64,000 bases of DNA, taken from assembly GCF_002968015.1 (NCBI RefSeq), contig NZ_PUIP01000002.1, positions 496,001-560,000 on the forward strand, read 5' to 3'. Made by a program: the position numbers and the translations under genes. Each line of letters opens with the position of its first letter. Within the stretch, counting starts at the first letter, position 1. This stretch comes from Massilia phosphatilytica (GTDB lineage: Bacteria; Pseudomonadota; Gammaproteobacteria; Burkholderiales; Burkholderiaceae_D). The notes beneath the pieces are model-generated. The model was not told the origin of the DNA and made no database searches. It saw only the letters and a program-made list of their open reading frames with translations. Below are positions 7,134 through 17,760 of the stretch, piece after piece.

Positions 7134-9185
7134 TCAGCCGCGTTTTTGTACCAGCGTCAGGATATCGTAACTTGCGACGAGTTCGTCGTTCTGATTCGTC
7201 ACCTGCACGTCCCACGCCACCACGCCCTGCCCGCGCCCCTGGTCGTCCGTGCGGTTGCGGTCGACCTTGCGCTTGCACGTGAGGCGCGCGCGGATCGTGT
7301 CGCCGATCGCCACCGGCGCCACGAAGCGCAGGTTGTCGAGGCCATAGTTCGCCAGCACCGGGCCGGGCGCCGGCGACACGAACAGGCCCGCCGCCGCCGA
7401 CAGCACGAAGTAGCCGTGCGCGATGCGCTTGCCGAATTGCGTGTCTTTCGCCGCGATCTCGTCGAAGTGCATGTAGAAGTAATCGCCCGACACGCCACCG
7501 AAGTTGACGATGTCCGCCTCGCTGACGGTACGGCGGTGCGTCAGCAGCGAGTGGCCGATGTCGAGGTCTTCGAAATAACGACGGAACGGGTGCACCTCCG
7601 ATTCCTTGACGGCCGCGCCGCGCACGTATTCGCCCGTGACGGCCGCCAGCATCGTCGGCGAACCTTGCACGGCCGCCCGCTGCAGGAAGTGTTTGACCGC
7701 GCGGATACCGCCGAGTTCCTCACCACCGCCGGCGCGGCCCGGACCGCCGTGCTTGAGCATCGGCAGCGGGGAGCCGTGGCCCGTGGAGTCCACGGCCGCC
7801 ACGCGGTCGAGGATGTGCACGCGGCCATGCGACGCCGCCGCGACAGGGACCGCGTGCGCCGCGATGACCGGGTCCTTCGTCACCAGCGTCGTCACGAGGC
7901 TGCCCTTGCCGCGCGCGGCGAGCGCCAGTGCTTCGTCGATGTCGCGGTAGGTCATCATCGTGCTGACTGGGCCGAACGCCTCGATGTCATGCACGGCGTC
8001 GTTGGTCATGCCGTTGCGGCACAGCAGCAAGGTGGGCGCGAAGAATGCGCCGGCGGCCACGCCCTCGCCAACGGGATGGAAACCGTCGCGGGCGCTGAAC
8101 AGCACCTCGTTGCCGCGCGCGAGCATCTCGACCCGCTCGCTGACGTCACGCTGCTGGTCCAGCGACGCGAGCGCGCCCATGCGCACGCCCTCCACCTTCG
8201 GATTGCCGACGACGATCTTCGCGAGGCGCGCACGCAGGCGCTCGCCGACGACGTCCGCCAGGTGCTCCGGCACGATCACGCGGCGGATCGCCGTGCACTT
8301 CTGGCCCGCCTTGCCCGTCATCTCGCGCGCCACTTCCTTGACGAACAGGTCCAGTTCCTCGTCGTCGGGCGTGACGTCCGGCGCGAGGATGGCGGCGTTC
8401 AGGGAATCCGCTTCCGCCGTGAACGGCACGGATTCGCGGATCAGGTTCGCATTGCCGCGCAGCTTCGCGGCCGTGTCGGCCGATCCCGTGAACGTGACCG
8501 CATCGAAGCCGTTCAGGCGGTCCAGCAGGTCGCCCGTCGAGCCGATGACGAGCTGCAGGCAGCCCTCCGGCAGCAGTTCCGACTCCATCATCATCTTCAC
8601 GACGGCATGCGTGAGGTAACTCGTCGCGGTGGCCGGCTTGGCGATGCAGGGCATGGCGGCGAGGAAGCTTGGCGCGAATTTTTCCAGCAGCCCCCAGATC
8701 GGAAAATTGAAAGCGTTGATGTGCACCGCGACGCCGCCGCGCGGCACGAGGATGTGCGTGCCCGCGAAACCGCCCCGCTTGCCGAGCGCCATGGCCGGCC
8801 CTTCGTGCAGCACGTTCGACGACGGCAATTCGCGCCCGCCGATGCTGGCATAGGCGAACAAGGTGCCGATGCCGCCTTCGACGTCGACCCAGCTGTCCGG
8901 CCGCGTGGCGCCCGTCAGGTGCGAGATCTCGTACAGTTCTTCCTTCCGCTCCATCAGGTACGCGGCGAGCGCCTTCAGGCGCTGGGCGCGCTTCTGGAAG
9001 TCCATCCGCATCAGCGCCTGCACGCCCGTCTTGCGGGCATACGTGACGGCTTCGCCGAAGTCGATGCGGTCGGCATGCGTGTGGTAGATCAGCTGGTTGT
9101 CCAGGGCGCTGTGCAGCGGCTGGTGCGCTTCGGTGCCGAGCCAGCGGCCGGCGATCAGGCTTTGCAGGGTGGTTGGGGTGTGCAT
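7134..9185 (-). CDS. paaZ: bifunctional oxepin-CoA hydrolase / 3-oxo-5,6-dehydrosuberyl-CoA semialdehyde dehydrogenase
   Basis: 683 residues with two domains. The N-terminal aldehyde dehydrogenase (about 1-520) has the EADSLN glutamate and the GQKCTAIRR catalytic cysteine near residue 295. The C-terminal MaoC-type hydratase (about 540-683) has YMHFDEIAAKDTQFGKRIAHGYF with the Asp and His pair. The hydratase opens the oxepin-CoA ring and the dehydrogenase oxidises the aldehyde formed, in the cytoplasm. It is the last gene of the leftward paa operon, 10 bp after paaY. Confidence 0.97.
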   Translation of the reverse strand: MHTPTTLQSLIAGRWLGTEAHQPLHSALDNQLIYHTHADRIDFGEAVTYARKTGVQALMRMDFQKRAQRLKALAAYLMERKEELYEISHLTGATRPDSWVDVEGGIGTLFAYASIGGRELPSSNVLHEGPAMALGKRGGFAGTHILVPRGGVAVHINAFNFPIWGLLEKFAPSFLAAMPCIAKPATATSYLTHAVVKMMMESELLPEGCLQLVIGSTGDLLDRLNGFDAVTFTGSADTAAKLRGNANLIRESVPFTAEADSLNAAILAPDVTPDDEELDLFVKEVAREMTGKAGQKCTAIRRVIVPEHLADVVGERLRARLAKIVVGNPKVEGVRMGALASLDQQRDVSERVEMLARGNEVLFSARDGFHPVGEGVAAGAFFAPTLLLCRNGMTNDAVHDIEAFGPVSTMMTYRDIDEALALAARGKGSLVTTLVTKDPVIAAHAVPVAAASHGRVHILDRVAAVDSTGHGSPLPMLKHGGPGRAGGGEELGGIRAVKHFLQRAAVQGSPTMLAAVTGEYVRGAAVKESEVHPFRRYFEDLDIGHSLLTHRRTVSEADIVNFGGVSGDYFYMHFDEIAAKDTQFGKRIAHGYFVLSAAAGLFVSPAPGPVLANYGLDNLRFVAPVAIGDTIRARLTCKRKVDRNRTDDQGRGQGVVAWDVQVTNQNDELVASYDILTLVQKRG

Positions 9186-9195
9186 CCTCGTCTCC

Positions 9196-9789
9196 TCATT
9201 GTTTTGGCTTGTGCGGCTCGTCGAACACGATGCGCTGCCGGTCCGGTTCCACTTCCGTCAGCGCCTCGACTTCACGCATCGTCTTCATCGACCTGACGTT
9301 CAGGTCGTGGTACTGCCGCGTGCCATAACTCTTCCATGCGATCTCCTCGTCCGACACGGCCCGCACGATCTTCGCCGGCGCGCCCAGCACGAGGCTGCGC
9401 GGCGGGATCACCATACCGGCCTTCACGAACGCCGCCGCGCCGACGATGGATTCCGCGCCGACGACCGCCTTGTCCATCACGACGGCATTCATCCCGACCA
9501 TCGCATTGCGTCCCACGCGGCAGCCGTGCAGCACGGCGCCGTGGCCGATGTGGCCGTCCACTTCGACGACCGTATCGTCTTCCGGGAAGCCATGCATCAC
9601 GCACGTGTCCTGCACGTTCGCGCCCTCTTCCAGGATCAGCCTCCCGAAGTCGCCGCGCAGCGACGCGAGCGGCCCGACATAGCAGCGCGGACCGACGATC
9701 ACGTCGCCGATCAGCACCGCCGTCGGGTGCACGTACGCCGTCGGGTGCACGACCGGGCGCAGGCCGTCGATTTCATAGACCTTCACCAT
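9196..9789 (-). CDS. paaY: phenylacetate pathway hexapeptide-repeat protein/thioesterase
   Basis: 197 residues forming a left-handed beta-helix of the gamma-carbonic anhydrase type ([25 protein letters not shown], then [25 protein letters not shown]). PaaY is described as a thioesterase that removes toxic dead-end CoA esters, such as ring-1,2-dihydroxy-phenylacetyl-CoA products. The ATG at 9789 ([10 protein letters not shown]) is the conserved start. A longer reading into the thiolase gene is not supported. It sits between paaJ and paaZ with 14 and 10 bp spacers. Confidence 0.93.
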   Translation of the reverse strand: MVKVYEIDGLRPVVHPTAYVHPTAVLIGDVIVGPRCYVGPLASLRGDFGRLILEEGANVQDTCVMHGFPEDDTVVEVDGHIGHGAVLHGCRVGRNAMVGMNAVVMDKAVVGAESIVGAAAFVKAGMVIPPRSLVLGAPAKIVRAVSDEEIAWKSYGTRQYHDLNVRSMKTMREVEALTEVEPDRQRIVFDEPHKPKQ

Positions 9790-9803
9790 GACGTTCTCTC
9801 TTC

Positions 9804-11009
<1,206 letters not shown>

Positions 11010-11019
11010 GAAAGTCTCC

Positions 11020-12330
11020 TCAGTTATTCTTGGGCCGCTTGTCGACCACGCGGCGCGCCTTGCCCGTCAGCGAGCGCTCGATGCCTTGCGGGGGCAGCAG
11101 GGTCACGGTCGTGGTCACGCCGATGTAGGTCTTGATGCGGTGCTGCAGGTCGCGGGCCAGCCCGTCCACGCTGTCCTCTGCGCCTTCGCGCAGTTCGCAA
11201 TGGACGGCCAGCGCATCGAGGTGGCCATCGCGCGTGACGACGAGCTGGTAGTGCGGCGCCAGCGCCGGCATCTGCAGGACGAGTTCCTCGACCTGGCTGG
11301 GAAACACGTTCACGCCACGGATGATCAGCATGTCGTCAGAGCGGCCGTTGATTCGACCCATGCGGCGCATGGAGCGCGCTGTCGGCGGCAGGAGTTTCGT
11401 GAGATCGCGTGTGCGGTAGCGGATGATCGGCAGCGCTTCCTTCGTCAGCGACGTGAAGACCAGTTCGCCCTCTGCGCCGTCCGGCAGCACCTCGCCCGTG
11501 TCCGGGTCGATGATCTCGGGATAAAAATGGTCTTCCCAGATCACGGGGCCGTCCTTCGCTTCGATGCATTCGCTGGCGACGCCGGGGCCCATCACTTCCG
11601 ACAGGCCGTAGATGTCGACAGCATCGATGCCGGCGCGCTCCTCGATCTCGCGGCGCATGGCATCCGTCCACGGCTCGGCGCCGAAGATGCCGACCTTCAG
11701 CGAGGACGCGGCCGGATCGAGGCCCTGGCGCTTGAATTCCTCCACGATGTTCAGCATGTACGACGGCGTCACCATGATGATGGACGGCTTGAAGTCCTGG
11801 ATCAGCTGGACCTGCTTTTCCGTCTGCCCGCCCGACATCGGCACGACCGTGCAACCGAGGCGTTCGGCGCCGTAGTGGGCACCGAGGCCGCCCGTGAACA
11901 GCCCGTAGCCGTAGGCGATGTGCACCATGTCGCCGGGACGTCCGCCGGCCGCGCGGATCGAGCGTGCGACGACGCCGGCCCACGTATCGATGTCGCGCTG
12001 CGTGTAGCCGACGACGGTCGGCTTGCCCGTCGTGCCGGACGAGGCGTGCACGCGCACGACCTGCTCGCGCGGCACGGCGAACAGGCCGAAGGGATACTGA
12101 TCGCGCAGCGTCTTCTTCTCCGTGAACGGGAATTTCGCCAGGTCCGCCAGCGTTTTCAAATCGTCCGGATGCACGCCGGCTTCATCGAACGCGCGGCGGT
12201 AATGCGCGACATTGTCGTAGGCGTGCTTCAGGCTCCACTTCAGCCGTTCCAGTTGCAGCGCCTGCAGTTCGTCGCGGCTGGCGCGCTCGATCGGGTCGAG
12301 TTCACCGGGTTGCGGAATGCGTTGGACCAT
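11020..12330 (-). CDS. paaK: phenylacetate-CoA ligase
   Basis: 436 residues of the ANL superfamily. The nucleotide loop is HASSGTTGKPTVVGYT, with YGLSEVMGPG and the RTRDLTKLLP hinge further on and the GRSDDMLIIRGVNVFPSQ C-terminal lobe. It activates phenylacetate with ATP and CoA, the entry step of the pathway. The ATG at 12330 has an AGGAGA ribosome site; an in-frame upstream extension overlapping paaI is rejected. 16 bp separate it from paaI. Confidence 0.97.
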   Translation of the reverse strand: MVQRIPQPGELDPIERASRDELQALQLERLKWSLKHAYDNVAHYRRAFDEAGVHPDDLKTLADLAKFPFTEKKTLRDQYPFGLFAVPREQVVRVHASSGTTGKPTVVGYTQRDIDTWAGVVARSIRAAGGRPGDMVHIAYGYGLFTGGLGAHYGAERLGCTVVPMSGGQTEKQVQLIQDFKPSIIMVTPSYMLNIVEEFKRQGLDPAASSLKVGIFGAEPWTDAMRREIEERAGIDAVDIYGLSEVMGPGVASECIEAKDGPVIWEDHFYPEIIDPDTGEVLPDGAEGELVFTSLTKEALPIIRYRTRDLTKLLPPTARSMRRMGRINGRSDDMLIIRGVNVFPSQVEELVLQMPALAPHYQLVVTRDGHLDALAVHCELREGAEDSVDGLARDLQHRIKTYIGVTTTVTLLPPQGIERSLTGKARRVVDKRPKNN

Positions 12331-12346
12331 CGTTGTCTCCTCCGTT

Positions 12347-12778
12347 TTACATGTCGACGACATGGCCCGCGACGCGGTGCGACTTCCCGCGGAACAGCGC
12401 GACCTTGCGCCCGTCCGCGTCGGTCACGACGACATCGTAGACACCCGTCTTGCCGGCCAGCGCCTGCTCGACCGCTTCGGCCACGAGCACGTCGCCCGCG
12501 CGTCCCGGCGCCAGGTAGTCGATCGTGCAACCGGAGCCCACCGTATTGAAGTTGTGCGAATTGCAGGCGAATGCGAACGCGCTGTCGGCCAGCATGAAGA
12601 TATAGCCGCCGTGGCAGGTGCCGTGGCCGTTCAGCATGTCGTCGCGCACCCGCATGCGCATGCGCGCGTAGCCGGGGCGGATCGCGTCGAGCGTCATGCC
12701 CAGGGCCTGGCTGGCCGGGTCCCGTTCGTACATCGTCTTGCCGGCCAGTTCGGCCAGCGCTTGCGGATTGCTATGCAT
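12347..12778 (-). CDS. paaI: hydroxyphenylacetyl-CoA thioesterase
   Basis: 143-residue hotdog-fold thioesterase with the motif GHGTCHGGYIFMLADSAFAFA, which holds the catalytic region. PaaI frees CoA from ring-hydroxylated or stalled phenylacetyl-CoA products and so protects the CoA pool. The ATG at 12778 overlaps the paaH stop by 8 bp, pointing to translational coupling. A longer in-frame start inside paaH is not supported. Confidence 0.94.
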   Translation of the reverse strand: MHSNPQALAELAGKTMYERDPASQALGMTLDAIRPGYARMRMRVRDDMLNGHGTCHGGYIFMLADSAFAFACNSHNFNTVGSGCTIDYLAPGRAGDVLVAEAVEQALAGKTGVYDVVVTDADGRKVALFRGKSHRVAGHVVDM

Positions 12779-14270
12779 GGATGCGCGCTCCATCGGGATT
12801 GGCCGCGAGCTTGCGGCGCAGCAGCGGCGACACGCGGTAGCGGTCTTCGCCATACGCGGCGCCCAGGTTGGCCAGCACGGTCAACACATGATGCAGGCCG
12901 ATGCTATCCGCCCAGGCCAGCGGGCCGCGGGGATAGTTCACACCCTTCTGCATCGCGACGTCGACGGCTTGCGCACTGCACACGCCCTGGTTAACGGCGT
13001 CGAGCGCCTCGTTGGCCAGCATCGCGACGGTGCGCATCACGGCCATGCCCGGCACGTCGTCGAGGCGCGTCACCGTGAAGCCGGCGTGCTGGAACAGGCC
13101 AACGGCGGCGTTCCACGCGGCGTCGCTGCACTGGTCCGCGCGTGCCAGCGCGATGCGCGTGGCCTTCGCCGGGTCGAGCAGCAGGTCGAACAGGATCGTG
13201 TCCGGACGGCCATCGTCGGCCGCGCGCTGCGTGGCGCTGCGGCCGTCGGTCAGGAAGATCGTGGCGACGCCTTCGGTCTCAGTACTGGCGTCCTGCAGGC
13301 GCGCTTTCAGGGCAGCGGTCACCGGATCGGCGCCGCCAAGCGTGGCCTGTGCGGCCCCCTGCTGCTGCGCCTCGACCTGCGCCTGCGGCATGGCGACGTC
13401 ATCGCCGTAGCGGTAGAAACCGCGGCCCGTCTTGCGGCCCAGGAAGCCGGCATTCACCAGTTCCTGCTGCACGACGGACGGCGCGAAGCGCGGGTCGCCA
13501 TAGTAGGCGTTGAAGACGGATTGCGTGACCGAGTAGTTGACGTCGTGGCCGATCAGGTCCATCAGCTCGAAGGGGCCCATGCGGAAACCGCCGCAGTCGC
13601 GCATCACCGCGTCGATCGTGGCCGGATCGGCGGTCCGTTCGAGCAGCAGGCGCAGCGCCTCCGCATAATACGGACGCGCCACGCGGTTGACGATGAAGCC
13701 TGGCGTGGATGTCGCGTGCACGGGGTTCTTGCCCCACGCCGCGGCGGTCGCGTACACCGTGTCGGCGACGGTCTTGTCGGTGGCGACGCCAGCGATCACT
13801 TCGACCAGCGCCATCAGCGGCACCGGATTGAAGAAGTGCATGCCGACGAGGCGTTCCGGGCGCTGGAGTCGGGCGCCGATCGCGGTCACGGAAATCGACG
13901 ACGTGTTCGTCGCGAGGATGCACTCCGGCCCGACGATGCCTTCCAGGTCGGCGAACAGGGCGCGCTTGACGTCGAGGTCTTCGACCACGGCTTCGACCAC
14001 CAGCCCGGCGTCCTTCGCGTCGTCCAGCGTGCGCATCGCGTGGATGCGCTCGCGCACGAGATCCGCTTCCGCCGCGCCCATCCGGCCTTTTTCGACGAGC
14101 CGCGCGAGGGCCTTGGCGATGCCCGCGATGGCCCGTTCGACGGCTTCCGGTCGGGTGTCGTACAGCCGCACCGTATGCCCGGCCACGGCCGCCACCTGGG
14201 CGATCCCGGCGCCCATCGCGCCGCTGCCGATGACGGCGACGACGCTGTGCTTGTCCAATGCCTGGGCCAT
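12771..14270 (-). CDS. paaH: 3-hydroxyadipyl-CoA dehydrogenase
   Basis: 499 residues. The N-terminal Rossmann domain begins VVAVIGSGAMGAGIAQVAAVAGH; NTSSISVTAIG and GMHFFNPVPLMALVEVI (catalytic His) follow. Two C-terminal 3-hydroxyacyl-CoA dehydrogenase helical domains are present (about 190-290 and 400-490). It oxidises 3-hydroxyadipyl-CoA with NAD+. The ATG at 14270 is 2 bp after the paaG stop. It is a little longer than the E. coli protein because of a linker at about 305-345 rich in Gln and Ala. Confidence 0.96.
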   Translation of the reverse strand: MAQALDKHSVVAVIGSGAMGAGIAQVAAVAGHTVRLYDTRPEAVERAIAGIAKALARLVEKGRMGAAEADLVRERIHAMRTLDDAKDAGLVVEAVVEDLDVKRALFADLEGIVGPECILATNTSSISVTAIGARLQRPERLVGMHFFNPVPLMALVEVIAGVATDKTVADTVYATAAAWGKNPVHATSTPGFIVNRVARPYYAEALRLLLERTADPATIDAVMRDCGGFRMGPFELMDLIGHDVNYSVTQSVFNAYYGDPRFAPSVVQQELVNAGFLGRKTGRGFYRYGDDVAMPQAQVEAQQQGAAQATLGGADPVTAALKARLQDASTETEGVATIFLTDGRSATQRAADDGRPDTILFDLLLDPAKATRIALARADQCSDAAWNAAVGLFQHAGFTVTRLDDVPGMAVMRTVAMLANEALDAVNQGVCSAQAVDVAMQKGVNYPRGPLAWADSIGLHHVLTVLANLGAAYGEDRYRVSPLLRRKLAANPDGARIHA

Positions 14271-14272
14271 GC

Positions 14273-15064
14273 TTACTCCCCCTTGAATGCGGGCTGGCGC
14301 TTCGCGATGAACGCGGCGACGCCTTCGCGGTAATCGTGGCTGTAGCCCAGTTCGCGCATCATCTCCGCTTCCAGTTGCAGCTGCTGTTCCAGCGTATTGC
14401 CCCAGCTTTCCTGCATGGCCCGCTTCGTGAACGCCAGACCCTTCGTCGGTGCGGTGGCGAAGTGGCGCGCCAGCGCCAGCGCTTCGTCCATCAGCGACTC
14501 GTCCGGCACGCAGCGCCAGATCAGGCCCCATTGTTCGGCCTTCTCGGCCGGCAGCTTGTCGCCCAGCAGCGCGAGACCCAGCGCACGCGCCGGCCCGACG
14601 AGGCGGGGCAGCGCCCACGTGCCGCCCGTGTCCGGGATCAGGCCCAGCTTGCAGAACGCCTCGATGAACGACGCCGATTGCGCCGCCAGCACGATGTCGC
14701 ACGCGAGCGCCAGGTTCGCCCCGGCGCCCGCGGCCACGCCGTTGACGGCGCAGATCACGGGCAACGGCAGGCTTTTCAAGGTGAGCACGAGCGGGACATA
14801 GAATTTTTCGACGGATTCGCCCAGGTCGACGCCCGGTGCGCCCGGCTCCACGGCGCGGTCGTTCAAGTCCTGGCCCGCGCAGAAACCGCGGCCGGCGCCC
14901 GTCAGCAGCAGCACCCGCACGGACTTGTCTTCTGCCACGCGCTTCAAAGCGTCGCGCACTTCCAGATGCATCGCCTGGGTAAAACTGTTCAGGCGCTCGG
15001 GGCGGTTCAGGGTCAGCGTGGCGATGCCCTGTTCGATCATGAACAGGATGGTGTCGTAGGTCAT
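14273..15064 (-). CDS. paaG: 1,2-epoxyphenylacetyl-CoA isomerase
   Basis: 263-residue crotonase-fold enzyme. LTGAGRGFCAGQDLNDR and AVNGVAAGAGANLALACDI form the oxyanion holes, and the Asp of LGLIPDTGGTW matches the PaaG catalytic Asp. It turns the ring epoxide into the seven-membered oxepin-CoA. The sequence follows PaaG, not PaaF, and it is the only crotonase-fold gene in the cluster. It lies between paaE and paaH with 16 and 2 bp spacers. Confidence 0.95.
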   Translation of the reverse strand: MTYDTILFMIEQGIATLTLNRPERLNSFTQAMHLEVRDALKRVAEDKSVRVLLLTGAGRGFCAGQDLNDRAVEPGAPGVDLGESVEKFYVPLVLTLKSLPLPVICAVNGVAAGAGANLALACDIVLAAQSASFIEAFCKLGLIPDTGGTWALPRLVGPARALGLALLGDKLPAEKAEQWGLIWRCVPDESLMDEALALARHFATAPTKGLAFTKRAMQESWGNTLEQQLQLEAEMMRELGYSHDYREGVAAFIAKRQPAFKGE

Positions 15065-15080
15065 GCGGGTCTCCTCGTTT

Positions 15081-16160
15081 TTATTCCACGACGTCGAAAT
15101 CGACGACGACCTTGTCGGTCACCGGGAAGCTCTGGCAACTCAGCACGAAGCCGCGCGCGACCTCGTAGTCTTCCAGCGCGTAGTTGACGTCCATGTCGAC
15201 CTGCCCTTCGCGCACCTTGCAGCGGCACGTCGAGCACACGCCGCCCTTGCACGAGTAGCGCATGTCGAGGCCTGCGCGCAGGCCGGCGTCGAGGAGCGAT
15301 TCCTTGTCGCGGTCCATCGTGAAGCTGGCGTGGTTGCCATCCATGATCACGGTGACTTCGGTCAGGTGATGCACTTCGTCCGCCGCATGGCGGCGCGGCT
15401 TGCGCGGCGCCTGCGCGGCGCCGGCCGCGAACAGTTCGATACGGATGCGCTCTTTCGGCATCCCCGCTTCCTGCAGGGCGGCGGACACGCCGTGCATCAT
15501 GTCTTCCGGACCGCAGATGAACGCGTAGTCGACGTCTTCCACGCGCAGCCAGCGCTGGAACAGCTGGCGGCATTTGTCCTGTGTGATACGGCCGTTGAAC
15601 AGCTCGATGTCCTGCTGCTCGCGGCTCATCACGTAGACGAGGTTCAGGCGCTCCAGGTACTGGTCCTTCAGCTCGGCCAGCTCGTCGCGGAAGATCACGG
15701 ACGACGACGCGCGGTTCCCGTACAACACGGTAATGCGGCTGTGCGGCTCGGCGATGAGGGTGGTCTTGACGATGGAGAGGATCGGCGTGATGCCGCTGCC
15801 GGCCGCGAAGGCCAGGTAGTGGCGGCGGCTGTCCGGCTCCAGCGGCAGGTTGAAGCGGCCTTCCGGCGGCATCACGTCGAGCGTGACGCCGGGCCGGATG
15901 CAGTCGTTGGCCCAGGTCGAGAACAACCCGCCCGGCACGCGCTTGATGGCGACGCGCAGGCGGTCGTCCTGCACGGCCGAGCAGATCGAATAGGAGCGGC
16001 GCACGTCCTCGCCGTCGATCATCGCGCGCAAGGTCAGGTGCTGGCCCTGGCGGTATTGGAAAGCCTCGCGCAGCGGCGGCGGCACGTCGAACGTGACGGC
16101 GATGGCGTCGCGCGTCTCGTGCTTCACGTTCGCCACGGTCAATGGGTAGAACTTGCTCAT
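15081..16160 (-). CDS. paaE: phenylacetyl-CoA epoxidase reductase subunit
   Basis: 359 residues. The ferredoxin-NADP reductase-like part binds flavin (RRSYSICS around 55-62) and NADPH (AGSGITPILSIVKT). The C-terminal plant-type [2Fe-2S] domain has SCKGGVCSTCRC (Cys-x4-Cys-x2-Cys) and a fourth Cys in VLSCQSF. It supplies electrons to the PaaABC(D) epoxidase. The ATG at 16160 begins MSKFYPLTVANVKHETRDA, the standard N-terminus. Confidence 0.96.
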   Translation of the reverse strand: MSKFYPLTVANVKHETRDAIAVTFDVPPPLREAFQYRQGQHLTLRAMIDGEDVRRSYSICSAVQDDRLRVAIKRVPGGLFSTWANDCIRPGVTLDVMPPEGRFNLPLEPDSRRHYLAFAAGSGITPILSIVKTTLIAEPHSRITVLYGNRASSSVIFRDELAELKDQYLERLNLVYVMSREQQDIELFNGRITQDKCRQLFQRWLRVEDVDYAFICGPEDMMHGVSAALQEAGMPKERIRIELFAAGAAQAPRKPRRHAADEVHHLTEVTVIMDGNHASFTMDRDKESLLDAGLRAGLDMRYSCKGGVCSTCRCKVREGQVDMDVNYALEDYEVARGFVLSCQSFPVTDKVVVDFDVVE

Positions 16161-16181
16161 GTGGGCCTCAGTGGCATTTGC

Positions 16182-16709
16182 TCAGTGACATTTAAAATAG
16201 TCGAACGGCTCGCGGCAATCGAGGCACTGGTACAAGGCCTTGCACGGGGTCGAGCCGAACTGGCTGGTGAGACGTGTGTGCATCGAACCGCAGTGCGGGC
16301 ACGCCACGTCGGGCTGCCGGATCGCATGGCGCTTCACGCCGTGCGTCAATGCGCTGATGTCGATCACCTGCTGCACCGGCGGCGCGATGCCGTAGCCCTT
16401 CAGCGCGGCCTTGCCGGCGTCGCTCATCCAGTCCGTCGTCCACGCGGGCGACAGGCGGGTGGCGACGCGCAGGCGGTCCACGCCGCGTGCGCGCAAGGCC
16501 TTGTCGATGTCTTCGGCGATCACGTCCATCGCGGGGCAGCCGGAATACGTCGGGGTGATGGTGACGACGCATTCGCCGTCGTCGGCCACCGTGACGTCGC
16601 GCACGATGCCCAGGTCCACGACGGAAATCACGGGGATTTCCGGATCGGGGACCTCGCCCAGCCAGGCCCAGACCTGGCCAGTCGTGACGGACGACGCGAT
16701 CATCACCAT
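16182..16709 (-). CDS. paaD: phenylacetyl-CoA epoxidase accessory protein PaaD
   Basis: 175 residues with a MIP18/DUF59-like domain (EVPDPEIPVISVVDLGIVRDV, then TPTYSGCPAMDVIAEDI) and a C-terminal zinc-ribbon-like pair (CPHCGSMHT and CLDCREPF). PaaD is thought to mature the epoxidase metal centre or Fe-S cluster. Two ATGs fit: 16709 and 16703. Both overlap the paaC stop, the second as TGATG. 16709 is given; the true start may be two codons shorter. Confidence 0.93.
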   Translation of the reverse strand: MVMIASSVTTGQVWAWLGEVPDPEIPVISVVDLGIVRDVTVADDGECVVTITPTYSGCPAMDVIAEDIDKALRARGVDRLRVATRLSPAWTTDWMSDAGKAALKGYGIAPPVQQVIDISALTHGVKRHAIRQPDVACPHCGSMHTRLTSQFGSTPCKALYQCLDCREPFDYFKCH

Positions 16710-17458
16710 TCCACGCCCGGGTAGGCGCGCTGCAGGCACTGCATCTCGGCGAGGATGTAGCCGAGGCGCTCGGTGTGCCGGCCCTGCTTGCCGCCGCGCT
16801 GGACGTAGGCATCGGGCGGCGGCATCACCAGCGTCGCTTCTTCCAGCACCTCGGCCACGTGCGCCAGGAAATCGGCACGCAACGCTTCGGCCGGCGGCGC
16901 CACGCCCTGCGCGACCATCGCCAGGTCGACGTCGTCGTAGAGGAACATCTCGCCCGCGTAGGTCCACAGCTCGTCGAGTGCGTCCTGCATCTTGCGGTGG
17001 CTGACGTCCGTGCCGTCGCCCAGGCGCACGACGAGGTCGCCGCTGCGGCGCAGGTGGTATGTCACTTCCTTGATCGATTTTTCCGCGATCTCCGCGATGC
17101 GGCGGTCGCTGGAGGCCAGCAGGCCGCGCATCAGCACGTAGTGCCACGTATCGAACAGGAACTGGCGCGTCAGCGTCTGCGCGTAGTCGCCGTTCGGCTG
17201 CTCGACGAGCAGGCAGTTGCGGAAGTCGCGGCTGTCGCGCAGATAGGCAAGGCGGTCTTCGTCGCGGCCATGGCCTTCGATCTCGCCCGCATACGTCAGC
17301 CACGTGCGCGTCTGGCCGAGCAGGTCGAGGGCGACGTTGGTCAGCGCCATGTCTTCTTCCAGCGCCGGGCCCTTGCCGCACAGCTGCGACAACTGCTGCG
17401 ACAGGATCAGCGCGTTATCGCCCTGGCGTAAAAGATATTCGAACTTGTTGGCGTCCAT
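16703..17458 (-). CDS. paaC: phenylacetyl-CoA epoxidase structural subunit
   Basis: 251-residue ferritin-like helical protein (QLCGKGPALEEDMALTNVAL, then DSRDFRNCLLVEQPNGDYAQT). PaaC pairs with PaaA in the multicomponent epoxidase but lacks its own functional di-iron site and plays a structural and regulatory role. It starts MDANKFEYLLRQGDNAL, 7 bp after the paaB stop, and overlaps paaD. Confidence 0.96.
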   Translation of the reverse strand: MDANKFEYLLRQGDNALILSQQLSQLCGKGPALEEDMALTNVALDLLGQTRTWLTYAGEIEGHGRDEDRLAYLRDSRDFRNCLLVEQPNGDYAQTLTRQFLFDTWHYVLMRGLLASSDRRIAEIAEKSIKEVTYHLRRSGDLVVRLGDGTDVSHRKMQDALDELWTYAGEMFLYDDVDLAMVAQGVAPPAEALRADFLAHVAEVLEEATLVMPPPDAYVQRGGKQGRHTERLGYILAEMQCLQRAYPGVEW

Positions 17459-17465
17459 GAGCCGC

Positions 17466-17750
17466 TCACAGGTTCTTGACGTCTTCCGGCATCGGAAAGA
17501 ACGTCGGGTGGCGGTAGACCTTGCTGTTCGACGGTTCGAACAGCGCGTCCTTGTCGGCCGGGCTGGACGCGACGATGTCGGCGGCCTTCACCACCCAGAT
17601 CGACACGCCCTCGTTGCGGCGCGTGTAGACGTCGCGCGCATTGTTGATCGCCATCTCGGCATCCGGCGCGTGCAGGCTGCCCACGTGTTTATGGGCGAGG
17701 CCGTGCTGGCTGCGGATGAAGACTTCCCACAGGGGCCATTCTTTGCTCAT
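17466..17750 (-). CDS. paaB: phenylacetyl-CoA epoxidase subunit PaaB
   Basis: 94 residues, starting MSKEWPLWEVFIRSQHGLAHKHVGS at an ATG behind a GGAGACAATA ribosome site; an upstream in-frame extension into paaA is rejected. PaaB is the small subunit that bridges the PaaAC heterodimers in the epoxidase complex. RRNEGVSIWVV and HPTFFPMPEDVKNL are conserved. The spacers are 10 bp to paaA and 7 bp to paaC. Confidence 0.96.
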   Translation of the reverse strand: MSKEWPLWEVFIRSQHGLAHKHVGSLHAPDAEMAINNARDVYTRRNEGVSIWVVKAADIVASSPADKDALFEPSNSKVYRHPTFFPMPEDVKNL

Positions 17751-17760
17751 TATTGTCTCC

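Noticed and set aside
7011..9296. A 761-codon antisense frame opposite paaZ
   Set aside because: Lies across the palindromic spacer and paaZ; no domain; typical GC-rich shadow.
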